Assembly (NCBI GenBank): GCA_964016415.1
Contig: OZ024666.1
Span: forward strand, 1,407,310-1,471,309
Reading direction: 5' to 3'
DNA length: 64,000 nucleotides
From: Erwinia sp.
GTDB taxonomy: Bacteria; Pseudomonadota; Gammaproteobacteria; Enterobacterales; Enterobacteriaceae
Numbering within the stretch: position 1 is the first letter of the stretch; every line of letters starts with the position of its first letter. The position numbers and the translations under genes are program-made. Below are positions 9,451-19,269 of this stretch, in pieces. The notes beneath the pieces were generated by a model that ran no database searches, was not told where the DNA came from, and saw only the letters and a program-made list of their open reading frames with translations.

Positions 9451-10179
9451 TTAATACGCGATCATTTGATCAAGAAACGCTTTCACACGTTGCGATGCAG
9501 GTGCTGTGAAGAAAGTTTCCGTGTCGACATTTTCGATTATCTCACCGGCATCCATAAAAATAATTCTGTCAGCAATTTTACGTGCAAAACCAAGTTCATG
9601 AGTGACACAGCACATCGTCATGCCATCCTTCGCCATTTCTGCCATTACAGCAAGTACTTCGGATACCATTTCAGGATCGAGCGCAGAAGTGGGGTCATCA
9701 AAAAGCATCACTTCAGGCCCCATTGCCAGTGCACGGGCTATGGCTATACGTTGCTGTTGTCCGCCTGATAGCTGTAAGGGATACTTAGCGCTGTGTTTAG
9801 CCATACCAACACGGCGCAATAAGCGTTGCGCAATAGTTAACGCTTCCTCGCGCGCCCGATGTAAAATACGTATCTGTGGCACCAGCAGGTTATCCAACAC
9901 CGAGAGGTGAGGGAACAGCTCGAATGACTGGAATACCATACCTACCTTTTGACGCAAACGAGGGAGGTCAGTTTTTTTATCATTCAATACCATACCATTC
10001 ACTTCAATAGCCCCTTTTTGAAAAGGTTCAAGGCCATTGAGGCATTTAATCATGGTTGACTTTCCTGACCCTGAGGGGCCACAAATCACCACCACCTCAC
10101 CGCGTTTTATCTCAAAAGAGCAACATTTGAGTACCGGATGATGACCGTAATATTTATCAACCTGCTGTACAGTAATCAT
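9451..10179 (-). CDS. polar amino-acid ABC transporter ATP-binding protein
   Basis: 242 residues, the GlnQ/HisP size. Walker A is GPSGSGKST (about residues 35-43), the Q-loop is [14 protein letters not shown], the ABC signature is LSGGQQQR (about 138-145), Walker B is [13 protein letters not shown] with Asp in place of the usual catalytic Glu (LFDEPTS in most relatives), and the switch His is in CVTHELGF. The Glu-to-Asp change would slow ATP hydrolysis in many ABC proteins and is worth checking. It overlaps the M20 gene by ATGA. Its partners, the binding protein and permease, are at 15365-16957 on the other strand; the permease is broken. Confidence 0.9.
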   Translation of the reverse strand: MITVQQVDKYYGHHPVLKCCSFEIKRGEVVVICGPSGSGKSTMIKCLNGLEPFQKGAIEVNGMVLNDKKTDLPRLRQKVGMVFQSFELFPHLSVLDNLLVPQIRILHRAREEALTIAQRLLRRVGMAKHSAKYPLQLSGGQQQRIAIARALAMGPEVMLFDDPTSALDPEMVSEVLAVMAEMAKDGMTMCCVTHELGFARKIADRIIFMDAGEIIENVDTETFFTAPASQRVKAFLDQMIAY

Positions 10180-11408
10180 CCTTCACGCCTCTGCAGAAGT
10201 TGCAACAGGCTGTTGGCAACCACATGGGTTGCCAGTTTCAGATCATCAAGGTGCACGCGCTCATTGGCCCGATGACCATGCGCCTCAAGGAAAGAGCGTG
10301 GACCAGCACCATACATCACGGTAGGAATCCCGGCATCACTGTAAATTCTTGCATCGGTATACAGTGGCAACCTAACATGCGGTACAGGGTGTTGTAAAAG
10401 TGCCTGCGCCTGCTGACTGAAAATGTCAGCCAGCGCGAGACTTTCAGGGCTGGGGGTAAAAGGAGCAGCTAGTAAAATACGCCTAACGGTCACCTCTACG
10501 TCTTCTGACTGCGCAGTCACTGCTTCTATCAGGGCGGTTAATATCTGTTCGACATTCTCAGGACTTTCTTCAGGAAGAATCCGTCTGTCAAGCCGGATGA
10601 ACATTTTATCTGCAACCACATTGGTATTGATGCCCCCCTCAACCAGACCGATAACCAGCGTTGGCGTGTCGATACCCTCGACAGAAGAATGCGTATCAGA
10701 CAGGGTATCGCGGTAGTCATAAAGTGCCGTCATCAAGCGAGTGCCTGCTTCAATAGCGTCACTAACACTTTGCTGAAAGGCTGCGTGCGCTGATTTCCCC
10801 TGGAGCGTAACTTCGAGATGAAGACAACCATTATGCGCCACCACCACAAAATAACTGAGTGCCGCACACACCACATAATCAGGTTTGCTTATCCCTTGGC
10901 TGAGCAACCATTCCGGCCCTGTAGCGCCTCCGGTTTCTTCATCATAGGTGATATGCAATTCGACTGTACCCTGCAGGGGTTGACCACTGTTGATCAAGGC
11001 GAGAAGGGCAAAAGCATAGGTGGTAATGTCCGATTTCGATACGGCGGCACCGCGGCCATATAATAATCCATTTTCAATCTCAGCACCGTAAGGATCTTTA
11101 TGCCAGCCGCCCCCGGGAGGAACAACGTCGCCATGGGCATTCAATGCGATGGTAGGGCCGGGACCAAAGCGGTGCCGCACCACAAGGTTGGTCGCACTCT
11201 GCATTCCCGCCTGCTCAACAATATTTTGCGGCACAGTATGCTTTTCTACTTCAAACCCCAGCTCAGTGAGGCAATGCGCAGTGATTAATGCGTGTGGCGT
11301 ACAATCACCTGGAGGGTTGTCAGATGGTGTTTGTACCAGAGTTTTCAACAATTGAATCTGCTGCGGAAAATGCTGTTCAATCCACTCAGTATGGCGTGGT
11401 TTACTCAT
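10176..11408 (-). CDS. M20-family metallohydrolase (ArgE/DapE/acylase type)
   Basis: 410 residues. Zinc ligands and catalytic residues are in place: [10 protein letters not shown] (His ligand and catalytic Asp, about residues 92-101), [11 protein letters not shown] (bridging Asp, about 126-136), TYDEETGG (catalytic Glu and ligand Glu, about 163-170) and EAHGHRANE near the C-terminus (last His ligand). The middle about 200-320 is the dimerisation lid. It cleaves an amide bond in a small molecule such as an N-acyl or N-carbamoyl amino acid; the exact substrate is not shown. It overlaps both neighbours by ATGA, so it is translationally coupled to the fused dehydrogenase and the ABC ATPase. With the hydantoinase at 16954, a ring-opening then carbamoyl/acyl removal route is plausible. 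Confidence 0.85.
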   Translation of the reverse strand: MSKPRHTEWIEQHFPQQIQLLKTLVQTPSDNPPGDCTPHALITAHCLTELGFEVEKHTVPQNIVEQAGMQSATNLVVRHRFGPGPTIALNAHGDVVPPGGGWHKDPYGAEIENGLLYGRGAAVSKSDITTYAFALLALINSGQPLQGTVELHITYDEETGGATGPEWLLSQGISKPDYVVCAALSYFVVVAHNGCLHLEVTLQGKSAHAAFQQSVSDAIEAGTRLMTALYDYRDTLSDTHSSVEGIDTPTLVIGLVEGGINTNVVADKMFIRLDRRILPEESPENVEQILTALIEAVTAQSEDVEVTVRRILLAAPFTPSPESLALADIFSQQAQALLQHPVPHVRLPLYTDARIYSDAGIPTVMYGAGPRSFLEAHGHRANERVHLDDLKLATHVVANSLLQLLQRREG

Positions 11409-14356
11409 AAACTAAGTTCCTTCGAGGTAAATCGGGAAATATGGTAGGGCGCCAGGTCAAAATCACTGCGCCCCTGGAGGATATACTGGGTCAGATTGCT
11501 GGCAACAACGGGTGCCAGCGTGTAACCATTCGAGGTCACTGCATTATAAAAACCGTTGATGCCGAGGATCTCACCGATAATCGGTGCACCATCAATGTTG
11601 ATATTCATCCCGGCCCAGCTGCGTACCATATGCAGCCCTTCGAGAGCCGGTAGTACATTCCGTGCAACCCATAAATTACCTTCCAGACTTTCGCGTAAAG
11701 GCTGATTCATGCGCATAATGGCATTGAATTGGGCACTCCAGCCCCCCCCGATGAGTAAACTGCCATGTGCGCTTTGTTTCAGGCTCAGATGACGTCCGGC
11801 ATGTGCAATAAGGTGATCCACCGGCACCGGAGCGCGTTCAGTTACTATCATTTGTAAAGGTGCGCCTTTCACCGGAAGCGTGCCCCCCACCATCGCGGCC
11901 AGTTGCGGAGCCCTGGCACCTGCAGCGTTGATAATCCGCGACTCTTCAATCACGCCACGGCTGGTGATGACCCGAAAACCGCCATGTTTACCACGCTCAA
12001 TGGCGGTCACATCAGTGCCACGCTGAAACACAGCACCTTGCTGGCGTGCCATTTGATTGACAACATAGGTGGCACGTAACGGGTTAATTTTTCCCTCCAG
12101 GGGGCAGTACTCAGCCCCCAATAATGAGGGGGAAAGGTGAGGGGATAAACGTGCCAGCTGTGTGGCATCAAGCAGTTCTGCATCAATCCCATACTGCTGC
12201 TCAAGGGCAATTTTCCGTTCGAGAAAACGCAGCTCTTCCGGGGTTTCAGCGACCAGCAATCCCCCGGTAATTTTTATTTCCAGCGACTGGCCACTGGCTG
12301 TTTCTATTTCCTGCCAGAGCATGACTGAAGCGGGTCCCAATGGTAGCGTTTGTGCGGCAGGCCCCCCTCCTTGTTGTGCTTTAGCACCAAAATCAAATGA
12401 CAGTAGTTGTACGTGAAGGCTGCCCGCATTAGCCCCTGATGCCTGAAGGTTGATGTCATCACGTTCTGCTACCATCACCTCAGCACCAGCTTTTGAAAGG
12501 TAATAAGCGAGGCAATTGCCCATTACGCCGCCCCCGATAACCAAGATATCGGTTTTTTGCACTGACTGGGGGGCAGTTTCAATCGGGTGCGCAAGGTAGG
12601 GAGTGATGGCTGGCTTATGTCCACCCCATTCAGGTTTTTCAAACGCCTGCGCAGCCACAGGAACAGGACGTATCGGAAAACGGGGCGCATAAAAATCGAC
12701 AGGCTGACTGCTACGTCCCGTGGTTTCAGCGACTAATTGCGCGACCATACCCGCGCAGGTTCTTCCCTGACATAATCCCATACCAGTACGCAGTGTACGT
12801 TTCAGTGCTGCGGGAGTATCACACCCTGCCGCAATTGCAGTACGCAATTGACCCAACGTGATATTTTCACAACGGCAAATCAGCGTCTCATCTTCTATTT
12901 GTGACATTGTCACAGGTGGTGCACGATAGACTTCCCAAAGTGCTTTCTGAAATCGTTCAGCGCGTGTTATCTGTTTCCTGAGCCGTAAAATTTTCGCGTG
13001 ATCAACGTGCAGGCCAAGGCTCATGGCGATACGCAACCCGGCAAGTTCACCCCGCCACAGAGCGATCACTGAACCACCTAGTTTTGCACCGTCACCCACA
13101 ACATATACCCCGTCGATGCTGGTCGCTCCCTCATCATTGGTTTTAACTATCGGGCTACCAAAGGGCGTATCAGTTAATTGTTGTTCACATCCCAGGCTAC
13201 GGGCCAGATCACTGGCAGGGATAAAACCATGTCCCAGACAGAGAACATCGCAGGGTATCTGTCGCGCCGAACCAGGGATCCGCTGTCCTGTAGCATCAAC
13301 GCGCATCACAGTAATTCGCTCCAGCCGCTGATTGCCATGTGCCGCAATCACTTCATATCCCCAGCGTACCGGGACACGGTGTTTTTTAAGGATACTGAGG
13401 TAGTACTGACCTTTTAACAGTAAATCTGGCGACAGCGTGAGCATGGTCATCAAGTGACGCAACACCCGGAAACCGGGCTTACGGGCGCGATCCAATACTT
13501 CAACCACCTGCCCCTGGGCAGCAACCAGTTCTGCAGCAAACTGCAGATTAAGCGGTCCATTACCACTGACAACAACACGTTGCCCGGGTACCACACGATA
13601 GGCTTTTGCCAGCGTCTGTCCGGCCCCGGTGGTCATCACTCCCGGCAACGTCCAGCCAGGAAACGGCACAGGACGCTCAAAGGCACCCGAGGCTATCAGG
13701 AGTTGTTGAGTATGAATTAACTGGTATTTCCCCTGATACAGAATACCCACTTGCTGTGGTGAAAATGCGCTCCAGACGGTCGCCTCCTGAAGGATTTCAG
13801 CACCGCAGGCGAGTGTTGCGGCCAGCAGTTCACTGCCGGCACGTGACTGCTTTGTCGCTTTGCCATGCAGCACGTGCGAGGGGGCCAGCAGCTTGAAAAA
13901 TTGTCCGCCACTTTGTGGTCTTTCGTCAATTACCAGCACCCGCACGCCTTGCGTCGCCGCCACTTTTGCTGCTGCTAATCCCGCAGGTTTGGCACCAATG
14001 ATCAATAACTCACATTCACGCGTCTCAGGTGCAGTCTGAGTGGGACTGTCTGCCAGCGGGGCCAATTTCGCAGGTGTCGATTGGCGACTGTGTACCTGCA
14101 TTCCTTCCCTGACAGGTGTCATACAACTGCGCTGAGCTCCTTTGCCATCGACCTCGACCACGCACTCGTAGCAGGCCCCCATTCCACACCACAAACCGCG
14201 TTGCTCATGTTCTACGGTTTCACGTATTGCGACAATATTTTGTCGCGCCAGCGCTGCAGCAATGGTTTCGCCTGGCAAGGCAGAGAGTTCCCGACCGTTA
14301 AACCAGAGCGTGATGGTATCAGTAACCGGTGAGATATCAGGTGATTGAAGTTCCAT
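11405..14356 (-). CDS. fused 2Fe-2S / FAD-NAD / BFD-like / DAO dehydrogenase (HcnABC or D-hydroxyproline dehydrogenase type)
   Basis: About 983 residues joining subunits that are usually separate. Order: (1) residues about 10-90, a ferredoxin-like Fer2 domain with CGMGACYECVV and a later Cys (RSCMTP), for a 2Fe-2S cluster; (2) about 105-450, a pyridine-nucleotide-disulfide-type FAD/NAD domain (IIGAKPAGLAAAK at its start, YVVGDGAKLGG at its end); (3) about 485-545, a BFD-like Cys cluster CRC...CQGRTCAG; (4) about 600-983, a DAO FAD oxidase domain starting ILVIGGGVMGNCLAYYLSKAG. This is the HcnA/B/C, opine oxidase and D-hydroxyproline dehydrogenase toolkit in one chain. It oxidises an amino or imino acid and passes electrons to the respiratory chain. 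I chose ATG 14356 (MELQSPDIS); the upstream ATG at 14389 lies inside the operator palindrome. First gene of a coupled operon with M20 and the ABC ATPase. Confidence 0.85.
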   Translation of the reverse strand: MELQSPDISPVTDTITLWFNGRELSALPGETIAAALARQNIVAIRETVEHEQRGLWCGMGACYECVVEVDGKGAQRSCMTPVREGMQVHSRQSTPAKLAPLADSPTQTAPETRECELLIIGAKPAGLAAAKVAATQGVRVLVIDERPQSGGQFFKLLAPSHVLHGKATKQSRAGSELLAATLACGAEILQEATVWSAFSPQQVGILYQGKYQLIHTQQLLIASGAFERPVPFPGWTLPGVMTTGAGQTLAKAYRVVPGQRVVVSGNGPLNLQFAAELVAAQGQVVEVLDRARKPGFRVLRHLMTMLTLSPDLLLKGQYYLSILKKHRVPVRWGYEVIAAHGNQRLERITVMRVDATGQRIPGSARQIPCDVLCLGHGFIPASDLARSLGCEQQLTDTPFGSPIVKTNDEGATSIDGVYVVGDGAKLGGSVIALWRGELAGLRIAMSLGLHVDHAKILRLRKQITRAERFQKALWEVYRAPPVTMSQIEDETLICRCENITLGQLRTAIAAGCDTPAALKRTLRTGMGLCQGRTCAGMVAQLVAETTGRSSQPVDFYAPRFPIRPVPVAAQAFEKPEWGGHKPAITPYLAHPIETAPQSVQKTDILVIGGGVMGNCLAYYLSKAGAEVMVAERDDINLQASGANAGSLHVQLLSFDFGAKAQQGGGPAAQTLPLGPASVMLWQEIETASGQSLEIKITGGLLVAETPEELRFLERKIALEQQYGIDAELLDATQLARLSPHLSPSLLGAEYCPLEGKINPLRATYVVNQMARQQGAVFQRGTDVTAIERGKHGGFRVITSRGVIEESRIINAAGARAPQLAAMVGGTLPVKGAPLQMIVTERAPVPVDHLIAHAGRHLSLKQSAHGSLLIGGGWSAQFNAIMRMNQPLRESLEGNLWVARNVLPALEGLHMVRSWAGMNINIDGAPIIGEILGINGFYNAVTSNGYTLAPVVASNLTQYILQGRSDFDLAPYHISRFTSKELSL

Positions 14357-14377
14357 ACCGCTTGTAATCCGCTTCCG

Positions 14378-14424
14378 CTTGATGTACACATTATGTATAC
14401 GGTATACATAATGTGTACATCAAG
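14378..14424. promoter_or_regulatory. perfect 47-bp palindrome, likely GntR/FCD operator
   Basis: Two perfect 23-bp arms (14378-14400 and 14402-14424) around a single G at 14401. The core reads ATGTATAC-G-GTATACAT, flanked by TGTACACATT and its complement. It sits in the divergent region between the fused dehydrogenase (start 14356) and the lyase (start about 14446), 45 nt from each, so one bound complex could control both arms. GntR-family FCD regulators typically bind short palindromes of the GTATAC kind, and such a regulator is encoded at 18411; the link is inference. Confidence 0.75.
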
Positions 14425-14445
14425 TATTTTCTCAAGGAACTTAAC

Positions 14446-15342
14446 ATAACGACGTTTCGCGGTACTTATACGGTGTTGATTACGCCTTTCATTGAACAAG
14501 GAGAAGCAATTGATGTGCCAGCCCTGGAAAGATTGGTTGAATGGCAAATCGAACAGGGTATTCATGGGCTTATTCCTTTGGGGAGTACCGGTGAGTTTTT
14601 ATCCATGACCCGGGATGAGCGGCAACTGGTCACCGAAACGGTGATTCGCACTGCCAAAGGGCGTGTACCGGTGCTGCTGGGGACGGGTGCCGAATGGACA
14701 CCTGAGTGTGTTGCGTTAAGTAAAGAAGCAGAAAGTATGGGAGCTGACGGGGTAATGATTATTCCGCCGTTTTACAGTTGCCCTAATGAAGATGAGCTCT
14801 TCACTCATTATCGGACGGTGGCAGAGGCTATCTCTGTTCCCATCATGATTTATAACAATCCTGCCACCGCCAATGTTGATTTGCTGCCCGCAACAGTCGC
14901 CCGTTTAGCTCAGATAGATAATGTCAGCCATATCAAATAGTCAACTCTCGAAGTTACCCGTGTACGTGACATCATCGAATTGTGTGGCGACAAAATGAAT
15001 GTGTTTGCTGGCATTCTCGGCTATGAATCACTCTGGCTCGGAGCCTGTGGCTGGGTAGCCGTTGCCTCTAATTTATTACCCGGTCCTTGTGCAAAAATAT
15101 ATGAAGCTGCCGTGGAACGAGCAGATCGTGATAGCGCGCTGGCAATTTACCACCAAATCTTACCTGTGGTTCGTGCCGTGGGCGGGCCTTTTTTCGTAGC
15201 AGCCAGCAAAGCTGGCCTGTCAATGATGGGGCTGGATGTCGGTCAGCCAAGAGCACCGAGGCTGCCATTAACTGATGACCTGCAACATAAGCTCCATGAT
15301 GCCTTAGGCAAACTTGCTGTTTTAAATCCCTTTCCACACTAA
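14446..15342 (+). pseudogene. DHDPS/NAL-family lyase or deaminase, inactivated
   Basis: The conceptual protein of about 298 residues matches the dihydrodipicolinate synthase / N-acetylneuraminate lyase fold (PLGSTGEFL phosphate/carboxylate loop near residue 45, VMIIPPFY, IMIYNNPA). Two lesions are visible. An in-frame TAG at 14938-14940 falls directly after AAA in 'HIK', the Schiff-base lysine, and the same frame resumes to 15342 with no shift. The start also looks mutated: AAGGAA stands 6 nt before ATA at 14446, in frame, where an ATG would be expected (ATAACGACGTTTCGC); the only other in-frame start is GTG 14413 inside the palindrome. Relatives include the pyrroline-4-hydroxy-2-carboxylate deaminase of the hydroxyproline route, which would fit the fused dehydrogenase opposite. 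It should be inactive without suppression. Confidence 0.8.
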
Positions 15343-15364
15343 TTTCACACCGGAGAACGGCTAT

Positions 15365-16195
15365 ATGAACAGAAAATCAACGCTGTTAATTGCACTGTCA
15401 CTCATGACTGGCACACTGTTCACGCAGAACAGTTTCGCAGCCTGCATCCCATTACAACAAGCCAGTCTGGTCACTGCCGGAACGCTGAAAATGGCCACCA
15501 ACCCGACACTGCCGCCGATGCAGTATGTAGATGGGCAAGGGCAATTAAAAGGTATGCGTGTGGAATTAGGTGAGGAGATTGCCAAACGGCTCTGTCTCAA
15601 ACCTGACTACACCCGTATTGAATTCTCAGCGATGGTACCAGGCCTGCAGGGTGGGCGCTGGGATATGATCAATACCGGTATTTTCTATACACCCGCCCGC
15701 GCTAAAATTATGTACATGATCCCTTACGAAAATCAGGCGATCAGTATTTCTGTTGTGCCGACGGCAGCAGACTCCATCAAACGTGTTGAAGATCTGTCCG
15801 GAAAAAGTGTCGGGGTAGAAATGGGCGGATTCGAAGAAGCTGCCATCAGAAAAATCAGTAAAACCCGCGAAGAGAAAAATCTGAAGCCGATTGAGATACA
15901 CACTTTTGATAATTTCAGCGTTGCTTTTCAGGCACTTCGCGCAGGCCAGGTTAGCGCTGTTATTAGCATTGATGCAGTTGCTGCTGACTACCAGCATAAA
16001 GGTATCTTCAAACAGGTTCTTTCCGGTATGGAAGCAACGCCTGTCGCGATCGCCTTTAAAGATCCCGTGTTAGCCGCCGCCGCCGCCGAGGCGCTCAACC
16101 AAATGAACGCCGATGGCACTCTGCCTGCTTTATTCAACAAATATGGTGCGAAGATGATTAGTGGCACATTCAGTGTCCATGGTCCGGGCGCGTAA
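15365..16195 (+). CDS. periplasmic amino-acid-binding protein of ABC transporter
   Basis: 276 residues. The signal peptide is MNRKSTLLIALSLMTG...NSFA followed by ACIPLQQ; cleavage is expected near residue 25. The mature part is a type II solute-binding protein: TLKMATNPTLPPMQYVDGQGQLKGM (ligand lobe), GRWDMINTGIFYTPARAK (aspartate and arginine typical of the amino-acid alpha-carboxyl clamp), then GKSVGVEMGGFEE. GGAGAA is about 9 nt before the ATG. It is followed 15 nt later by the permease and upstream of the hydantoinase. It delivers an amino-acid-like or hydantoin-derived ligand to the permease; the ligand is unknown. Confidence 0.85.
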   Translation: MNRKSTLLIALSLMTGTLFTQNSFAACIPLQQASLVTAGTLKMATNPTLPPMQYVDGQGQLKGMRVELGEEIAKRLCLKPDYTRIEFSAMVPGLQGGRWDMINTGIFYTPARAKIMYMIPYENQAISISVVPTAADSIKRVEDLSGKSVGVEMGGFEEAAIRKISKTREEKNLKPIEIHTFDNFSVAFQALRAGQVSAVISIDAVAADYQHKGIFKQVLSGMEATPVAIAFKDPVLAAAAAEALNQMNADGTLPALFNKYGAKMISGTFSVHGPGA

Positions 16196-16210
16196 CAGAA
16201 GGAAATTGAT

Positions 16211-16957
16211 ATGATTCAGGGCTGGAGCTGGGAAAGGTACTTCCATTATCTCACCAACTATTTCATCTTTCTCGGTGCTGTAAACACCGTATTGTTAACA
16301 CTCGCAGGGATGGCAGGTGGATTGTTACTCGGCATGTTGCTGGCTATCGCCAGACTCTCCTCCTGGTCCTGGCTGAATCAGCTGGCCCGTGGCTATATCT
16401 GGGTGTTTCGCGGCACCCCTTTACTGGTGCAATTGATCATCATCTATACCGGATTACCACAAATCGGTATCCGTATGGGGGTGATTGAAGCAGTAATAAC
16501 GGGCCTGGTACTCAACGAAGCCGCCTATCTGGCGGAAATCATTCGCGGCGGGGTACAGGCCATTCCTAAAGGCCAGATCAATGCGGCAAAAGCACTTGGT
16601 TTTAACAGTTTCAATGTTGCACGATATGTCATTTTTCCTCAAACCATGCGTCTGATCCTTCCTTCACTGGGTAACAGTTTCAATGGGTTACTCAAAACCA
16701 CCTCACTGGCTTCGGTGATCTCCGTGGAAGAGTTACTCCGTCGTACGCAAATCCTGATGCAGGAGCAGTTTATGGTACTGGAACTCTTTATGGTGGCCGC
16801 AACCTACTATCTGTAATTGACCACATTATGGGATTTCATCCAACGCAGAATTGAACGCCATTATGCGCGCGCTTATCAGAATCACGTTCAAAGCAGCGAA
16901 CCTGTAGGCCCCTCGAAGGAGAAGGTTTCCACCACCCGTCATGAGGTATTACCATGA
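16211..16957 (+). pseudogene. amino-acid ABC transporter permease, nonsense mutant
   Basis: The conceptual protein is 248 residues, the usual size for a HisM/GlnP-type permease. It has an EAA loop LNEAAYLAEIIRGGVQAIPKG (residues about 98-118) that contacts the ATPase, then membrane helices. An in-frame TAA at 16814-16816 stops it after 201 residues (ATYYL*), and the same frame continues with LTTLWDFIQRRIERHYARAY to a TGA at 16955. The lost part includes the last membrane anchor and the C-terminal tail that relatives share (TTLWDFIQRRIERHY is family-like). Its end overlaps the hydantoinase ATG (ATGA). A truncated product with a mostly complete core might retain some function, so inactivation is likely rather than proven. 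Confidence 0.78.
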
Positions 16958-18363
16958 AATCGTTTGATCTGATCATTAAAAATGCAGACATTATTACCGC
17001 ATCAGACAGATATCGTGCAGACATCGGTATTCAGGACGGTCGTATTACCGCGATTGCCTCAACGCTTGAGCAGCCCGCCACACAACTTATTGATGCAGCA
17101 GGCAGAATGGTGACCCCTGGCGGGGTGGATGCACATCGTCATCTTGATCAACCTTCTACCGACGGCTCAGCAGGCGCTGACGACTTCATCAGTGGTACCC
17201 GCTCTGCCGCCTGCGGTGGCACCACAACGGTTATCCCTTTCGCCATGCAATTTAAGGGGCAAAGTTTGCACGATGCCATTAGCGCTTATCACCGGTGTGC
17301 TGAAGGCAAAGCGGCTGTCGATTACGCTTTTCATATCATCATCACTGATGCAACGCCTGCTGTTATCGAAGAGATTCCTCAACTGACAGAGGCTGGCTAT
17401 ACCTCATTCAAAATTTATATGACTTATGAAGCACTCAAACTCTCTGACTACCAGATCCTCAATGTGCTGGAAACCGTGAGAGGTGCGGGTGCTATCTCAA
17501 TGATTCATGCCGAAAATGACGATTGCATTACCTGGCTCACCGAGCGACTAAAGCAGCAAGGTAAAACAGCACCGCGATATCATGCGTTAGCACACTCCAG
17601 CATTGGTGAACGTAAAGCAACTCACCGCGCCATTTCGCTGGCTGAGCTGGTTGATGTGCCGATTCTCCTGGTGCATGTCTCAAGCCGGGCTGCTATCGAA
17701 CAGATTTACCGGGCACGCGGGCAGGGTATCAATATTTCTGAAACCTGTCCGCAGTATCTGTTTCTGACCGCAGAAGACTTAGGAATTGATGACAGTTTTC
17801 AGGGTGCTAAATGTATTTGCAGCCCGCCACCACGCGATACTGACAGTCAAAATGCCGTATGGACGGCACTGGCCAACGGTACCTTTACGATTTTCTCCTC
17901 TGACCACTGCCCGTTTAATTATGACGATCCCAAAGGAAAAAAATTACATGGAGAAAATGCCTCGTTCGATCAAGTGCCTAATGGTATTCCCGGACTGGAA
18001 ACCCGTTTGCCCTTACTGATGAGTGAAGGTGTGCTGAAACAGCGTATCTCCGCTCAACGTTTTGTTGATCTCACGGCAACCGCACCGGCAAAGTTATATG
18101 GCCTTTACCCACAGAAAGGGAGCATCGCTGTAGGCTCAGATGCGGATTTGGTGATTTGGCAAACGGGTATCGGGAAAACCATCACCCACAGCGAGTTACA
18201 CAGCAATGCGGCTCACACCCCTTATGAAGGGATGCGATTACAAGCTTGGCCCGCGCTGACACTTGTCAGAGGAGTTACCGTCTGGGAAGAGGGGAATTAC
18301 CTCGGCAAACCAGGCAACGGTAAATTTCTCGCCTGTCAGGCGCCTTTCCTAACTCAGGAATAA
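16954..18363 (+). CDS. D-hydantoinase / dihydropyrimidinase-type amidohydrolase
   Basis: 469 residues of the cyclic amidohydrolase superfamily. Metal ligands are visible: DAHRHLDQ (HxH, about residues 58-65), the carbamylated Lys in SFKIYMTYE (about 149-157), HAEND (about 181), HVSS (about 239) and SSDHCP (about 315). CSPPPRDTDSQNAVW and SFDQVPNGIPGLETRLPLL are typical of hydantoinase/dihydropyrimidinase. It opens a hydantoin or dihydropyrimidine ring to an N-carbamoyl amino acid. It overlaps the permease stop, so it is translated with the ABC genes. Context (M20 hydrolase, FAD dehydrogenase, GntR regulator, NCS1 permease nearby) supports catabolism of a cyclic ureide or imino acid, but the exact substrate is not established. 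Confidence 0.88.
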   Translation: MKSFDLIIKNADIITASDRYRADIGIQDGRITAIASTLEQPATQLIDAAGRMVTPGGVDAHRHLDQPSTDGSAGADDFISGTRSAACGGTTTVIPFAMQFKGQSLHDAISAYHRCAEGKAAVDYAFHIIITDATPAVIEEIPQLTEAGYTSFKIYMTYEALKLSDYQILNVLETVRGAGAISMIHAENDDCITWLTERLKQQGKTAPRYHALAHSSIGERKATHRAISLAELVDVPILLVHVSSRAAIEQIYRARGQGINISETCPQYLFLTAEDLGIDDSFQGAKCICSPPPRDTDSQNAVWTALANGTFTIFSSDHCPFNYDDPKGKKLHGENASFDQVPNGIPGLETRLPLLMSEGVLKQRISAQRFVDLTATAPAKLYGLYPQKGSIAVGSDADLVIWQTGIGKTITHSELHSNAAHTPYEGMRLQAWPALTLVRGVTVWEEGNYLGKPGNGKFLACQAPFLTQE

Positions 18364-18410
18364 TCAGGTAAACTGCTGAACAATTTTACTTGTGGGGAAA
18401 CAGCGGCAAG

Positions 18411-19094
18411 ATGACATATTACCAGGATCATACGCTTACTGCCATCATGGCAGCCAAGCCGTTGTACATGAAATCAGCCAGTCTATCTGAACAAGTCTAT
18501 ACATTGTTGAAGGAGCTGATCCTCGAACGTAAGATCCCCGGCAATAGCGAAATGCTTGAATCACGTCTTGCCGATGAGTTACAGGTTTCACGCACGCCAA
18601 TGCGCGAAGCGTTGGTCAGGCTGGCCGGTGAAAATCTGCTTGAGCGACGAGGTGCGCGTTCTTATACCGTGCGTACTATTGATATCAAAGAGTACCTTGA
18701 TACCATGGCATTGAGAGAGATTCTCGAAGCAGAGGCTGTCAGTAAAGCTATTGGCAAAATTTCACTGTCTACACTTGATGCGCTGACAGATGAGCTTCAT
18801 GCATTGATTAAAGCTGTCGATGTGCCGGAACACCTTTACTGGCGTTTTGATGAAAAACTACACAATACGCTCGCAGAAGCCAGTGGTAACCTGGTGCTCG
18901 CGCAGGTGCTGAGAGGCTTGCGCGTTAATGTCCGTCTGTTTCGTCTGCACAGCCCTCTTCATAGTCAACAGGAAAATCACAGCGAGCATCTCGACTTGTT
19001 AAACGCCATGCGTGAAGGCGATAAAGAAAAAAGTCTGGCCTCAGTACGACTACATATCATTAATCTGCGAAATGATGTAATGGCTTCGTTATAA
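18411..19094 (+). CDS. GntR-family regulator, FCD (FadR/VanR) subfamily
   Basis: About 227 residues. The N-terminal winged helix (SLSEQVYTLLKELILERKIPG, then LADELQVSRTPMREALVRLAGENLLERRGARSY) is GntR type, and the C-terminal helical FCD domain has the metal-binding Asp and His pattern (WRFDEKLHNTL, HSEHLDLLNAM, VRLHIINLR). Such regulators usually repress a catabolic operon until the substrate or an intermediate binds the FCD pocket. It lies immediately downstream of the hydantoinase in the same direction, so it is the probable repressor of this island, acting at the palindrome 14378-14424. The start is uncertain: ATG 18411 is chosen, but ATG 18468 is nearer to family starts and no clear ribosome site marks either. 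Confidence 0.85.
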   Translation: MTYYQDHTLTAIMAAKPLYMKSASLSEQVYTLLKELILERKIPGNSEMLESRLADELQVSRTPMREALVRLAGENLLERRGARSYTVRTIDIKEYLDTMALREILEAEAVSKAIGKISLSTLDALTDELHALIKAVDVPEHLYWRFDEKLHNTLAEASGNLVLAQVLRGLRVNVRLFRLHSPLHSQQENHSEHLDLLNAMREGDKEKSLASVRLHIINLRNDVMASL

Positions 19095-19269
19095 CTCGCT
19101 ACGCTTTTATTCAGCGGTGAGAGACAGAACTCGGGGGATCAAACATCGGCCAACAGCAATAGTATGACGCTGGCCGATTTTTATCTCGCAGATTGCACAA
19201 ACCGTCTGGCTAATGATAACCCTGCAGCACAGTCAACATCCCTATGCTGCCTCTGTGGCCGGTTAATGG

